A DNA stretch of 64,000 nucleotides from Mycobacterium montefiorense (GTDB lineage: Bacteria > Actinomycetota > Actinomycetes > Mycobacteriales > Mycobacteriaceae): positions 124,001 through 188,000 of the forward strand of contig NZ_BFCH01000017.1 of NCBI RefSeq assembly GCF_003112775.1, written 5' to 3'. Positions 42,888-52,137 of the stretch are shown in pieces. Numbering within the stretch: the stretch's first letter is position 1; each line of letters starts with the position of its first letter. Made by a program: the position numbers and the translations under genes. The notes beneath the pieces were generated by a model that ran no database searches, was not told where the DNA came from, and saw nothing but the letters and a program-made list of their open reading frames with translations.

Positions 42888-44273
42888 TTAACGGTTGACG
42901 ACCGCGTGCTCACTCACCAGGGCGTACAGCCGCCACCGGCCAGGCACGCCTTTGAGTGTGCTCTCGCCGCGGTCGGTGAACCTGTGCCGCGATCGGGTGA
43001 CGATGTCGCGCAGCGTCGACGACACCAATACCTCGCCGGGGCCGGCAAGGGCGGCAACCCGGGCGCCGATGTGCACGGCCATGCCGGCGACATCGTCTTT
43101 CAAGGCGCCGCGTACCTCCACTTCGCCCGCGTGGATGCCGACCCGCACCTCGATTTCCAGCACTCGAACAGCGTCGACAATGGCGTCCGCGCACGCGATC
43201 GCCGCGCTCGGGCTGCTGAACGTTGCCACGAATCCGTCTCCGGCCGTGTTGACTTCGCGGCCGGAGAAGCGCTGCAGCTCGTGGCGCACGATGGTGTCGT
43301 GATTGTCCAGCAGATCGCGCCACCGGTCGTCGCCGAGCAAGGCGGCGCGCTCGGTCGAGCCGACGATGTCGGTGAACACGATCGTGGTGAGCAGGCGTTC
43401 GGCATCCGACCCGCCGCGTACTCCGGTGACGAACTCCTCGATCTCGTCGAGCATCGGCGCGGTGTCGCCCACCCAGTACAGCGTGTCTTCACCCGGTAGC
43501 TCGACGAACCGTGATCCGGCGATGTGCTCGGCAAGGTACTGACCGTTCGCGACGGGGGTGAAGCCCGAATCGGTGCGATGCAGAATCAGCGTCGGGGCGC
43601 TGATACGCGGGAGCGTGTCGCGGGCGTCGGCCTGCCGGATGGTCTGGATCATCGCGCGGGCCATGCTGGGCGAGGCGGCACGGTTGCCGGCCGTGTCCCA
43701 CCAGGTACAGAAGGCGCCGTCGCGCGCGACGCTGGGCGCGATAATGCCCAGCATGTCGAAGCCTTGATCTACGGCGTCCGGGTCGATGGCCACGGTTGTG
43801 TACGGATCGATGGTGTCGACCTGTGCGCCCATCGGATAGTCGGGGGCGTACAAGGTGCGGGCCGAGCCATTGATGATGACCAGGCTGCTCACCCGTTCGG
43901 GGTAGTCGGCCGCCAGCACGAGTCCGGTCATCGCGGTGAAGCCTGGCGCCACAATCGTTGCCTGCTCGCAGTCGACTGCGTTCATCACGGAAATGACGTC
44001 ATTGGCCCAGAATTTCGGTCCGATCAGGTCAGCCGAGGAAACCCGTGACGACAGGCCGATCCCACGCTGGTCGAGGCGAATCACCCGCGCGAACGACGCC
44101 AGCCGACGGTGAAAGCGGTACATGGACGGCTCTGCGTCGACAGAGTCGATCGGGATGGAAGGCCCGGGCAGCAGCAGCAGGTCCATCGGCCCATCGCCAA
44201 ACATCTGGTAGGCGATGTCCGTCTCGCCACAACTGGCGTATCGGGTTCGTGGTGGCCCGGACGACCTGGTCAC
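42888..44273 (-). CDS. Alpha/beta hydrolase fused to class III cyclase (Rv1900c/LipJ-like)
   Basis: 461 residues, the same length and order as M. tuberculosis Rv1900c (LipJ): hydrolase fold at 1-285, then a cyclase domain. In the cyclase, the metal Asp residues are 302 (FTDIVGS) and 346; the substrate-specifying positions are Asn342 and His401, which match the non-canonical residues recorded for Rv1900c, and Arg405 is kept. In the hydrolase part the nucleophile elbow reads GFTAM (111-115), with Thr instead of Ser, so hydrolysis is doubtful. It follows the TetR gene by 20 bp and is probably co-transcribed with it. Confidence 0.88.
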   Translation of the reverse strand: MTRSSGPPRTRYASCGETDIAYQMFGDGPMDLLLLPGPSIPIDSVDAEPSMYRFHRRLASFARVIRLDQRGIGLSSRVSSADLIGPKFWANDVISVMNAVDCEQATIVAPGFTAMTGLVLAADYPERVSSLVIINGSARTLYAPDYPMGAQVDTIDPYTTVAIDPDAVDQGFDMLGIIAPSVARDGAFCTWWDTAGNRAASPSMARAMIQTIRQADARDTLPRISAPTLILHRTDSGFTPVANGQYLAEHIAGSRFVELPGEDTLYWVGDTAPMLDEIEEFVTGVRGGSDAERLLTTIVFTDIVGSTERAALLGDDRWRDLLDNHDTIVRHELQRFSGREVNTAGDGFVATFSSPSAAIACADAIVDAVRVLEIEVRVGIHAGEVEVRGALKDDVAGMAVHIGARVAALAGPGEVLVSSTLRDIVTRSRHRFTDRGESTLKGVPGRWRLYALVSEHAVVNR

Positions 44274-44293
44274 TGCTTCAGGCTAAATCAGGA

Positions 44294-44893
44294 CTATGAC
44301 AAGTCGCCGATGATGGGTACCAGATAGCGCGCGGCGTACTCCCGGACCGCGGCGTGATCCGAGATGTCGAGCCGGTCGGTGGGGAACACGATGATGCCGA
44401 GCGCTACCCGCAGCAGAATGTCGGCGATGTTGGCCAGGTCGGTGTCGGGACCGGCTGCCCCACATTTGCGCAGGTTATTGGCGATCCCGCCGGCGAATTG
44501 GCCGATCGGGAAGACGTGCGATCGGGAGAACAGGCCGAACAGCTCCGGTTCGCTTTCCACGATCCGGGAGTACAGCGGCGAGTCCTGGACCAGGCGCACG
44601 CCGAGCGTGAACGCCTCGATCACCGCTTGTCGCGGATTGCAACCGGCGGTGGCCCGGTCCAGGGTGGAGAAGAAGAGCTCACCCTCGCGGCGCAGCACCT
44701 GTTCGACCAGGTCATCCTTGGTGGGAAAACGCCGGTAGATGGTGCTGCGGCTGACCCCGGCGCGAGCCGCGACGTCCTCGATGTTGGCGCGTCGCACGCC
44801 GTACGTCTCGAAGACCGACCGCGCGGTGTCCAAGATGGTGCGGTCGACATCGCTGATCTCAGCGAGATCGCCGCCAAGGCTGCGGTTCTGCAT
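44294..44893 (-). CDS. TetR family transcriptional regulator
   Basis: A 199-residue TetR protein. The helix-turn-helix reads IEDVAARAGVSRSTIYRRFP, a canonical form; the C-terminal region contains DLVEQVLRREGELFF and a typical helical ligand domain. It is divergent from the MpaB-like oxygenase gene with an inverted repeat between them, and is followed by the LipJ-like gene, so it may control both. The ligand is unknown. Confidence 0.92.
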   Translation of the reverse strand: MQNRSLGGDLAEISDVDRTILDTARSVFETYGVRRANIEDVAARAGVSRSTIYRRFPTKDDLVEQVLRREGELFFSTLDRATAGCNPRQAVIEAFTLGVRLVQDSPLYSRIVESEPELFGLFSRSHVFPIGQFAGGIANNLRKCGAAGPDTDLANIADILLRVALGIIVFPTDRLDISDHAAVREYAARYLVPIIGDLS

Positions 44894-44946
44894 GGATCAC
44901 GACCCTCACGGCAAACTCGACGCACGAATGCTAGCTTTGGAACAAA

Positions 44947-44965
44947 GATACACTTTTGTGTCAAC
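44947..44965. promoter_or_regulatory. TetR-type operator upstream of the MpaB-like gene
   Basis: ACACTTTTGTGT is a perfect short inverted repeat; with flanks GAT and CAAC the symmetry extends partly. It lies 19 bp before the MpaB-like start codon and 54 bp from the TetR start. It is AT-rich within GC-rich DNA and well placed to control both genes. Confidence 0.6.
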
Positions 44966-44983
44966 GCTTCAGGGGAGGTGGGC

Positions 44984-45952
44984 ATGACCGCCCGCAACGA
45001 CCAATTAGCCGGCCCGACGGCCGGTGTCCGTTTCGACACCGGCGTTCGGGAAGCGATCCCTGTCTTAGCTGAGGGGCCGATCGACGACGAGGGCGCCGAT
45101 GCGGCGCCGCGGCTGGGGCCGGAGTCCCTGATCTGGAAGTTCTACGGCGATCACCGCACCCAATTCTTCGGGTTCCAACGCGTCGCCGGTGTCGAGAACT
45201 GCATCGAGCAACTCGCCCAGGGAGTGCTCGATCACTCGGTGGTCTTCAGCGACACGTTGGGCCGGGCCAAGCGAACCGCACCGCCGTTGATGAACACCGT
45301 CTACTCCGACGACCCACACGAGTGGGGCCGCAAGGTACGCGATTTCCACAAACCAATCAAAGGCACCATCAGCGACGGCTCCAGGTATCACGCCCTGAAT
45401 CCCGAGTTGTTCTATTGGGCGCACGCAACTTTCGTCGATCAGGTCATCTACAACACCGACATGTTCATCCGTCGGCTGTCGGACGCGGAGAAGGAACAGA
45501 TCTACAACGAAGGCAAGCTCTGGTACAGCCTGTATGGAGTCAGCGAGCGTGGCCAGCCCCAGACCTATGCTGACTTCGTCGCCTATTGGGACGACATGCT
45601 CGAGCGGTTCGTGCCGCATAAGACCGTTCTGTACGGCACCGGCTACATCCGCAAAGGAATCCCGGGGCCGAGCTGGATACCCAAGGGGATCTGGAAGATC
45701 CTTTCCGCGCCGCTGAACGCCTACACCCGCCTCGTGCTGGTCGGAACAATGCCGCCTCAGATGCGCGATGTGTGTCAGATGCAGTGGGATGCGAAGAAGG
45801 AGAAGAGGTTTCAGCGATTCGCTGCCGTCGTCCGCGGGTTGAATCCAGTGTTCAACCGGTTGCCGCTGTGGTTGCTCTACACATCGTGGGCGGCTAAGGC
45901 ATGGCGCCGGGCGGGCGTAGACCCGCGCCGGCTCTCCCACCGCGCGTCCTAG
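44984..45952 (+). CDS. DUF2236 oxygenase (MpaB/rubber-oxygenase-like)
   Basis: A 322-residue protein of the DUF2236 family, which includes the latex-clearing protein Lcp and fungal MpaB. Landmarks are WKFYGDHRTQFFGFQRV, VYSDDPHEWGRKVRDFHKPI and the conserved YHALNPELFYWAHATFVDQV; the His and Arg residues in these are candidate heme-binding and catalytic positions. Family members cleave C=C bonds oxidatively, of isoprenoids for example. The start ATG has GGGGAGG upstream. The 3' end overlaps the convergent amidohydrolase by four bases. Confidence 0.87.
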   Translation: MTARNDQLAGPTAGVRFDTGVREAIPVLAEGPIDDEGADAAPRLGPESLIWKFYGDHRTQFFGFQRVAGVENCIEQLAQGVLDHSVVFSDTLGRAKRTAPPLMNTVYSDDPHEWGRKVRDFHKPIKGTISDGSRYHALNPELFYWAHATFVDQVIYNTDMFIRRLSDAEKEQIYNEGKLWYSLYGVSERGQPQTYADFVAYWDDMLERFVPHKTVLYGTGYIRKGIPGPSWIPKGIWKILSAPLNAYTRLVLVGTMPPQMRDVCQMQWDAKKEKRFQRFAAVVRGLNPVFNRLPLWLLYTSWAAKAWRRAGVDPRRLSHRAS

Positions 45953-46938
45953 CTGATCCGCAGCAGCCGTTCGGCGTTGCCGTGCGCAACCTTTTCCCGG
46001 TCGGCTGCCGACAGCGTCGTCTGCTCGAAACCCCGCACCGCATCGTAGGACGACTCGTAGGGGTAGTCGATGGAGAACATCACCGCATCGGCACCGACCT
46101 CGAGCACGGCACCCAGCATCGCCGCCGGCGAAAACACGCCACTGTTGGTGAACACGATGTTGGTACCGAGGTAGGCCGACGGCGCGCGCTGCAGCGTGCT
46201 GGTCGCCCCCAACGACGTTGACGCGAAACGGGAGTCCAGGCGGCTGCGCTGGAACGGTAGGAACTCGCCCATATGTCCCAAAATCATTGTCGCGCCGGGA
46301 TGCCGGTCGAACACTCCGCTGAACAGGATCCGTAGCGCGTGCCCGCCGACTTCGGCGGCCCAGCTCCAGGTCGCGCCGTACAGTTCCGGACGTCCTTCGA
46401 TGACCTGCCAGTTGTCGGCCGGCGGTGACCCGGGATGCAAATACAGCGGTACGCCAAGGGATTCCGCCGCCGACCACACCTCGTCATACTCGGGTGCATC
46501 CAGGTAACGGCCGCCGGGTCCCGTCACGCAATCGTTGACCAGCGCGCCACAGAATCCGTCCGCGGTAACGGCGCGTTCGAGTTCTGCGGCTGCGGCGGCG
46601 GGATCTTGTAGCGGCAACGCGGCAAATCCGCGGAATCGATCCGGGTGCTCGGCGATGACCTTGGCCAGGTAGTCATTGGCGAACCGCGCGTTATCGCAAG
46701 CGCGCTCGGCGTCGATGTCGACCTGTAGTCCCGGAGCCGTCAGCGACAGCACCTGGATGTCGATTCCCGCATCGTCCATCTCCGCGAGCCGGTGCCCGGC
46801 GAAATCAGGAAGCCGGAGCTCGCAGCGCTCGGCGTACTGCGGCTGCATGCGCTTCCAAAGCTGCTGATGGACCACCGTGGGCTGGCGCTCGGCCAGCTCG
46901 GGGATGAAGAACGCTTCCTCTAAGGCGATGTAACGCAT
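45949..46938 (-). CDS. Amidohydrolase-2 family protein (decarboxylase-like)
   Basis: A 329-residue TIM-barrel metalloenzyme of the ACMSD/gamma-resorcylate decarboxylase family. The opening ALEEAF provides the Glu; further ligands are His in LYLHPG, GHMGE and a late Asp in FSIDYPYES. The metal ligand after Glu is not the classical HxH, as in the resorcylate decarboxylase branch. It should decarboxylate or hydrolyse an aromatic or cyclic acid. It is divergent from the LysR gene at 47028, its likely activator, and convergent with the MpaB-like gene. Confidence 0.85.
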   Translation of the reverse strand: MRYIALEEAFFIPELAERQPTVVHQQLWKRMQPQYAERCELRLPDFAGHRLAEMDDAGIDIQVLSLTAPGLQVDIDAERACDNARFANDYLAKVIAEHPDRFRGFAALPLQDPAAAAAELERAVTADGFCGALVNDCVTGPGGRYLDAPEYDEVWSAAESLGVPLYLHPGSPPADNWQVIEGRPELYGATWSWAAEVGGHALRILFSGVFDRHPGATMILGHMGEFLPFQRSRLDSRFASTSLGATSTLQRAPSAYLGTNIVFTNSGVFSPAAMLGAVLEVGADAVMFSIDYPYESSYDAVRGFEQTTLSAADREKVAHGNAERLLRIS

Positions 46939-47027
46939 CGGCTTTCCTCACTGTCGTCTGCACTTTCTCCCTTCGACTCTGCGCCCCGAAGCACCTATTT
47001 GTAAAATGAATATTTAGTATTGCAGTC

Positions 47028-47966
47028 ATGCTTACGACGCATATCGATCGAGTCGATCTGAATCTGTTGCCGCCGCTGGTGGCGTTGCTCGAGGAGCGCC
47101 ATGTGTCGCGTGCCGCCGACCGCCTTGCGCTCAGTCAGCCCGCGATGAGCCGAGCCCTGCAGCGGTTGCGCCGGCACTTTGGCGACGAGCTGCTGGTTCG
47201 GGGCCCCGACGGCTACTCCCTGACGCCGCGCGCTGAGCGCATCAGGGACCAATTAGCCACCGTGGTAACCGAATTGGATCAGCTGTTCGCCAACGAGACG
47301 TTCGATCCCGCCACGACCCCGCAGTCGTTTCGCCTCGCCGTCAGCGACTACACCGTCGCGGCGTTCGGCCCCGCGCTGGTCCGGCGGATCCTGAGGCAAT
47401 CGCCGAATTCGACGGTCATCTGTGAGGCCCTCGACGCGCGCGTGTTCGACAAATTGGATGCCGGGACGCTCGACCTGGCGATCTACGGCCGCGCGGCACC
47501 CGAGCGGTACAGCAGCCAGCACCTGTTCACCGATCGGTTCGTCTGCGTGGTGGCCGCCGAACACCCGCTTACCGCGCGCACCTCGGTGTCGCTGTCGCAG
47601 TACCTGCGCTGGCCGCACTTGAGCATCGACGTCGGCCGGCCGTGGGTGGACCTGGCGCTCGAATCGCGCGGCGCCACCCGTCGCGTCGCTGTCGTCCTGC
47701 CGTACCACGTGGTGGGGTCCAGCATTCTGCCCGGCACCGATCTGGTCCTGACGGTTCCGGCCCGGCTGGTCTCGCAGTTTGCCGATTCGAGCCGCGTTCG
47801 GGTACTGCACGCCCCCCGCGAGCTGGGTGACGTGCAGTTCTACACGGTCTGGCATCCACGCCTCGACTCCGATCCCGCCCACAGCTGGCTTCGCGGGATC
47901 GTGCGCGACGTAGCGGGTCCGGCTTCGCGCCGGCGGACCGCGGCGAAGTCCAACGCCGATTCCTGA
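47028..47966 (+). CDS. LysR family transcriptional regulator (NodD-like branch)
   Basis: A 312-residue LysR protein. The winged helix is DLNLLPPLVALLEERHVSRA, then LSQPAMSRALQRLRRHFGDELL, the NodD/NahR-like branch. The ligand domain follows from about residue 95. A TAGTAT seven bases before ATG 47028 suggests a leaderless transcript. It is divergent from the amidohydrolase, its likely target. This branch often responds to aromatic acids. Confidence 0.92.
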   Translation: MLTTHIDRVDLNLLPPLVALLEERHVSRAADRLALSQPAMSRALQRLRRHFGDELLVRGPDGYSLTPRAERIRDQLATVVTELDQLFANETFDPATTPQSFRLAVSDYTVAAFGPALVRRILRQSPNSTVICEALDARVFDKLDAGTLDLAIYGRAAPERYSSQHLFTDRFVCVVAAEHPLTARTSVSLSQYLRWPHLSIDVGRPWVDLALESRGATRRVAVVLPYHVVGSSILPGTDLVLTVPARLVSQFADSSRVRVLHAPRELGDVQFYTVWHPRLDSDPAHSWLRGIVRDVAGPASRRRTAAKSNADS

Positions 47967-47992
47967 CCGTCAGAAGGCGCCTGGGGCGAAAA

Positions 47993-48010
47993 CTGTGGGC
48001 TGGCCCACAG
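47993..48010. promoter_or_regulatory. Perfect inverted repeat upstream of the SDR at 48060
   Basis: CTGTGGGC and GCCCACAG are exact complements around TG, 50 bp before the SDR start and 27 bp after the LysR stop. It could be an operator for the SDR unit or part of a weak terminator for the LysR gene; no T-tract follows. Confidence 0.45.
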
Positions 48011-48059
48011 TAGATTGGGGCATCCCGCTACGTCAGCCCGAGCGTGAGGAGCACAAGCG

Positions 48060-48833
48060 ATGCAAATGACGGGTAATACCGTGCTGGTCACTGGCGGCGG
48101 CAGCGGCATCGGCCGCGGCTTGGCCGAGTCGTTGCACCGACTCGGCAACCAGGTAGTGATCGCGGGCCGCCGTCGTGAGCTGCTGCAGGCCGTCGTGGCG
48201 GCCAACCCCGGCATCGAGTGCATGTCACTGGATCAATCCGACGCGGCCGACGTCAGGCGGTTCGCCGTCGAGCTGACCGACCGCTATCCGGAATTCAACG
48301 TCCTGGTCAACAACGCCGGGACACAGCGCGTCGAGGACCTCACCGCCAGTAACGTTGGTCTGGCCGAGCAGAGCATCGCGATCAACCTGATGGGCCCGAT
48401 CCGGCTGATGTCGACGTTGCTCCCGGCGCTGTTACGCAAGCCGCGCGCGGCGATCCTCAACGTGACGTCGGGCCTGGGGTTCATGCCGAGCGCCCTTACG
48501 CCGACCTATTGCGCCACCAAAGCAGCGCTGCACTCCTACACCGAGTCGCTGCGCTTCCAGCTTCGCGACACCGCGGTCCAGGTCATCGAAGTTATTCCGC
48601 CGCATGTGCAGACCGGGTTGCAGGGCGAGCGCGGATTCGATCCGCGGGCAATGCCGCTGGATGACTACATCGCCGAGACGATGGCCTTGTTGCAGTCGCA
48701 GCCCGACGCCGACGAAATCGTGGTGGAACGCGTCAAGGCTTTCCGATACGCCGAGCGCGACGGCACCTATCACGACATCTACCCCGCCTTCAATGAGGCG
48801 ATCACGGCCTGGCTGCGTAGCCGGGACAGCTGA
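48060..48833 (+). CDS. Short-chain dehydrogenase/reductase (DltE-like)
   Basis: A 257-residue SDR with TGGGSGIGRG, VNNAG, NVTSGLG and YCATK. The C-terminus has EVIPPHVQTGLQ, the DltE-type pattern in which a proline-rich loop follows the active site. It begins with MQMTGN after a GAGGAG ribosome site. It precedes the LuxE/LuxC-like pair on the same strand by 116 bp and could reduce the aldehyde they would make; that link is inference. Confidence 0.88.
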   Translation: MQMTGNTVLVTGGGSGIGRGLAESLHRLGNQVVIAGRRRELLQAVVAANPGIECMSLDQSDAADVRRFAVELTDRYPEFNVLVNNAGTQRVEDLTASNVGLAEQSIAINLMGPIRLMSTLLPALLRKPRAAILNVTSGLGFMPSALTPTYCATKAALHSYTESLRFQLRDTAVQVIEVIPPHVQTGLQGERGFDPRAMPLDDYIAETMALLQSQPDADEIVVERVKAFRYAERDGTYHDIYPAFNEAITAWLRSRDS

Positions 48834-48949
48834 AAACCCCGCTGTCACACAGAATTCGCTGCAGCATGGGCTAACGTTCAGTCGTTGTATGCCCGGTGCG
48901 GGCTGAGCCTGTGTGGCGGGCCCGACCGGCATGCGACAGGATCGATGGC

Positions 48950-50041
48950 ATGGACGATGTCGACTTTTCGTTGTTGGACGTCCCGAGATCGGCACCGGTC
49001 GAAGACCCCGAGGCCTTTTTGCGCGCGGCGATCGCCTGGCACTTCGGTGCCGACACCGGATCCGCCTTCTGGCTGCGGACCGCCGGGACGCTGGATTTCG
49101 ACCCGTTGACCGATGTCAAGACCTTCACCGATCTGCGGTTGTTTCCTAATCTGCTCAGCGAGCTGCGTAATGTGCCGGTCGAGGATCTGATCCCGCGCGG
49201 ATACGGCTCACCGCCACCGGTACCGCAGGTATTCGAGTCCGGAGGTACCACCGGCGCTCCGAAACGTACTGCGCAGCTTCCGGATTGGGTCGCGCAAGTC
49301 GTCGAATGGCAAACCGACGACTTCGCCACCGGCGGCTTCCAGCGTGGCCGGGGCTTCCTGTGCCTGATGCCGAGCGGTCCGCACGGCGTGGGCTACTTCT
49401 CGCGGCTGGTCGCCGAGCGGCTGGGCTCGGCATTTCACGCGATCGACCTCGATCCGCGCTGGGTGAAGAAGATCGCCGCGCGTGACGCCGCCGGGGAAGT
49501 GGCGGCCTACCTCGACCACGTCCTCGAGCAGGCGGTACACGTTCTGCGGACGCAGAACGTCGCGAATCTGCATGCCACCCCGCCGTTGCTCGAGGCGATC
49601 GCCCGCAACGACGATCTGGTGGATTTGGTGAATGCCAAGATCCGCTACCTGTTGCTCAGCGGTGCGCACGTGGACGCCGACACGCTTGACCTGCTGCGCG
49701 ACATCTTCCCCGATACGACGATCACGATGGCCTTCGGCAGCACGATGATTCTCTCGCAGGCTGTCACCCGAATCGATGGCGACGCATTCGTTTTCGACCC
49801 GCGAACACCGTATGTGGTGTTCTGGGTGATCGACCCCGACACCGGAGAGCAAGTACCCTACGGGCAGCTCGGCCAGGTGGTGATGAACCACATCAGCAAG
49901 GGCATGTTCCTGCCGAACAACCTAGAACGCGATATGGCGATCCGGATAGCCGGGCCCGCAGGACAACTCAGCGATTCGGTCTGTGCGGTACGGCCGGTCG
50001 CCACCTTCGAAGGCGAGGCCGTGATCGAGGGCGTGTACTGA
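48950..50041 (+). CDS. LuxE-like acyl-activating enzyme (ANL superfamily)
   Basis: A 363-residue protein of the size and pattern of LuxE-type acyl-protein synthetases. The ATP-binding loop is ESGGTTGAPKR, followed by regions matching the AMP-binding core (LLLSGAHVDAD, TMAFGST). A Cys near the C-terminus (SDSVCAVRP) is a candidate acyl-carrier residue, as in LuxE. It should activate a carboxylic acid with ATP and pass it on. The stop is one base before the LuxC-like gene start, so the two are made together. Phenazine-type ligase annotation is an alternative. Confidence 0.78.
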   Translation: MDDVDFSLLDVPRSAPVEDPEAFLRAAIAWHFGADTGSAFWLRTAGTLDFDPLTDVKTFTDLRLFPNLLSELRNVPVEDLIPRGYGSPPPVPQVFESGGTTGAPKRTAQLPDWVAQVVEWQTDDFATGGFQRGRGFLCLMPSGPHGVGYFSRLVAERLGSAFHAIDLDPRWVKKIAARDAAGEVAAYLDHVLEQAVHVLRTQNVANLHATPPLLEAIARNDDLVDLVNAKIRYLLLSGAHVDADTLDLLRDIFPDTTITMAFGSTMILSQAVTRIDGDAFVFDPRTPYVVFWVIDPDTGEQVPYGQLGQVVMNHISKGMFLPNNLERDMAIRIAGPAGQLSDSVCAVRPVATFEGEAVIEGVY

Positions 50042-50042
50042 C

Positions 50043-51413
50043 GTGACCAGCGTGCTGATCGACGCGCTCGGACCCAGCGGCGAGTATCGGACGCGCAACC
50101 GTGAGATTGTCACCAGCACAGCCGGGATGCCCGTCGCCGAGCTGAGTCTTGTTCCGCCGCTGTATGTGTCGCGCACCGTCAGCGCGCAGCGCAAGGTCGC
50201 GCCGCTGCCGGTTGCGCAGCGTGAAAAGGCTTTGGCCGGCGCGGCCGACAACTTCTCGACCGCCGTCATCGGCGGCCTGGACTTTGCCGCATATGTCGAA
50301 CTGGCCAGCCGGATTTCGGGAGTTCCGATCGCGGTCACCCGTGCCGGAGCCCTGGGTGTGGCCGACGCCGTTGCCCACGCATGCGACGCGGTGTGCCCGG
50401 CGCGACCGATTGGCGCGGCGCGCGACTGGCGCGAGGACCGCACCCGCCGCGGCAGCGCGGTCTGGACGCGTCGCGGCGAGGTGTTCGCCGTGCACGCCGC
50501 GGGAAACGGCCCGGGCGTACACGGCCTGTGGCCCCAGGCGCTGGCGCTGGGCTACCGGGTCGCGGTGCGCCCGTCGCGGCGCGAACCCCTCACCGGCCAT
50601 CGACTGGTTAACGCGTTGCGCCAGGCCGGCTTTCGACCCGAAGACGTGGTCTTTCTGCCCACCGATCATGGGGGAGCAGACGAGATCATTCGCTGCGCCG
50701 ATCTCGCCATGGTGTACGGCGGCCAGGATGTTGTGGACAAATACGCCGTCGATCCGGCGGTGATCGTGAACGGACCGGGTCGCGCGAAGATCCTGATCAC
50801 CGCCGACCGGGACTGGCGCGATTACCTGGACCTGATCGTCGACTCGATCGCCAACCTGGGTGGCATGGCGTGTGTCAACACCACCGCGGTGCTGTTGGAG
50901 GGCGACCCGGCCCCGCTGGCGGCGGCGATCGCCGAACGGTTGGCGACGATCGAGCCGTTGCCCACCGAGGATGAGCGGGCGACCCTGCCGACCCAGCCCG
51001 TCGCTAGGGCGCAAGCGCTGGCGGACTACCTGGCGACTAAGGCGGCGGGCACCACCGCGCTGCTGGGCGCAGATCAGGTCGTCGCCACGCTGGGCGACGG
51101 CTACGCCGCGCTGCGTCCGGCCGTCCATCTGCTGGCCGAACCCGACGTCGACAAGCTCAACATCGAACTGCCGTTCCCCTGTGTGTGGGTGGCGCCGTGG
51201 CCGCGCGACGCCGGCCTGGGCCCGCTGCGACAGTCCTTGGTAGTCAACGCGATCACCGGTGACGACGACTTGATCGACGGCTTGCTCGCCGAACCGACCA
51301 TCAGCAATGTCTACCGCGGAAACCACCCGACGTTCTTGCACGCTCCCGAAATCCCGCACGACGGGTTCCTGGCCGACGTACTGATGCGCAACAAGGGTTT
51401 CATGCGGGACTAG
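50043..51413 (+). CDS. LuxC-like acyl reductase (aldehyde dehydrogenase fold)
   Basis: A 456-residue ALDH-fold protein of the LuxC type. Cys near residue 277 in GGMACVNTT occupies the place of the acyl-accepting catalytic Cys, and [10 protein letters not shown] and RPSRREPL fit the cofactor-binding core. LuxC reduces an activated acyl group to aldehyde with NADPH. With the LuxE-like protein it would form an acid reductase. No LuxD transferase or luciferase gene lies in the window. Its last four bases overlap the convergent rpsR gene. Confidence 0.82.
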   Translation: MTSVLIDALGPSGEYRTRNREIVTSTAGMPVAELSLVPPLYVSRTVSAQRKVAPLPVAQREKALAGAADNFSTAVIGGLDFAAYVELASRISGVPIAVTRAGALGVADAVAHACDAVCPARPIGAARDWREDRTRRGSAVWTRRGEVFAVHAAGNGPGVHGLWPQALALGYRVAVRPSRREPLTGHRLVNALRQAGFRPEDVVFLPTDHGGADEIIRCADLAMVYGGQDVVDKYAVDPAVIVNGPGRAKILITADRDWRDYLDLIVDSIANLGGMACVNTTAVLLEGDPAPLAAAIAERLATIEPLPTEDERATLPTQPVARAQALADYLATKAAGTTALLGADQVVATLGDGYAALRPAVHLLAEPDVDKLNIELPFPCVWVAPWPRDAGLGPLRQSLVVNAITGDDDLIDGLLAEPTISNVYRGNHPTFLHAPEIPHDGFLADVLMRNKGFMRD

Positions 51414-51667
51414 CGGGCGTTGACGTAGGGCAGCAGCGCCATCTCGCGGGCATTCCTGATCGCGGTGGCTACCTGCCGTTGCTGCTGAACCGTCAGGCCG
51501 GTGACGCGGCGCGAGCGGATTCGGCCGCGCTCGGAGATGAACATCCGCAACGTCGTGATGTCTTTGTAGTCAACGTGCTTGATCCCGAGGGTGCTCAGCA
51601 GGTTCTTCCTTTTCTCGAACGGCTGGGTCCGGCTCGGGCGGGTCTGCTGTTTGGACTTGCCGGCCAT
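51410..51667 (-). CDS. rpsR2: 30S ribosomal protein S18, zinc-independent paralogue
   Basis: An 85-residue S18. The core [20 protein letters not shown] and [19 protein letters not shown] is highly conserved. The N-terminal part has no cysteines, so it lacks the zinc-binding pair of the primary S18. Such C- paralogues replace the zinc forms when zinc is scarce. The ATG directly follows the S14 stop codon. It ends the four-gene zinc-limitation operon beginning at 52373. Confidence 0.95.
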   Translation of the reverse strand: MAGKSKQQTRPSRTQPFEKRKNLLSTLGIKHVDYKDITTLRMFISERGRIRSRRVTGLTVQQQRQVATAIRNAREMALLPYVNAR

Positions 51668-51973
51668 CTACCAACTCGCCTTTCGGACGCCGGGAAGTTG
51701 CCCTTCATGCGCCAGCTCGCGCATCCGCACCCGGGACAACCCGAACTTGCGCAGGTGCCCGCGCGGACGACCGTCGACCGAGTCGCGGTTGCGTACCCGC
51801 ACCGCGCTGGCGTCGCGAGGCTGGCGAGCCAGCGCCTGCTGTGCGGTCAGCCGTTGTTCGGCAGTGCTCGCCGGAGATCGGATGATCTCTTTGAGGATGG
51901 CCCGGCGTTCCGCGTAGCGTGCGACGATCGCGCGGCGCTGCTCGTTTTTGACGATCTTGGATTTCTTGGCCAT
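51668..51973 (-). CDS. rpsN2: 30S ribosomal protein S14, zinc-independent type
   Basis: A 101-residue S14 of the long, cysteine-free type: [13 protein letters not shown], a helical middle, then [14 protein letters not shown] and [19 protein letters not shown]. The short zinc-binding S14 has two CxxC pairs; none is present. It overlaps the rpmG stop by one base (TGATG), giving coupled translation. It is regulated by Zur through the box at 52404-52426. Confidence 0.95.
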   Translation of the reverse strand: MAKKSKIVKNEQRRAIVARYAERRAILKEIIRSPASTAEQRLTAQQALARQPRDASAVRVRNRDSVDGRPRGHLRKFGLSRVRMRELAHEGQLPGVRKASW

Positions 51974-52137
51974 CAGCGTTCTTCCCGGAATTCGACATGG
52001 CGGCGGACCACCGGGTCGTACTTGCGCAGCGTGAGTCGGTCCGGGTCGTTGCGCCGGTTCTTGCGGGTGATGTAGGTGTAGCCGGTACCCGCGGTGGAGC
52101 GCAGCTTGACGATGGGACGAATCTCGTTGCGCGCCAT
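51973..52137 (-). CDS. rpmG1: 50S ribosomal protein L33, zinc-independent type
   Basis: A 54-residue L33 ([20 protein letters not shown], then [20 protein letters not shown]). The two CxxC pairs of zinc-binding L33 are absent. It overlaps its neighbours by one base on each side (TGATG junctions), so the operon is translated as a coupled unit. Confidence 0.95.
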   Translation of the reverse strand: MARNEIRPIVKLRSTAGTGYTYITRKNRRNDPDRLTLRKYDPVVRRHVEFREER

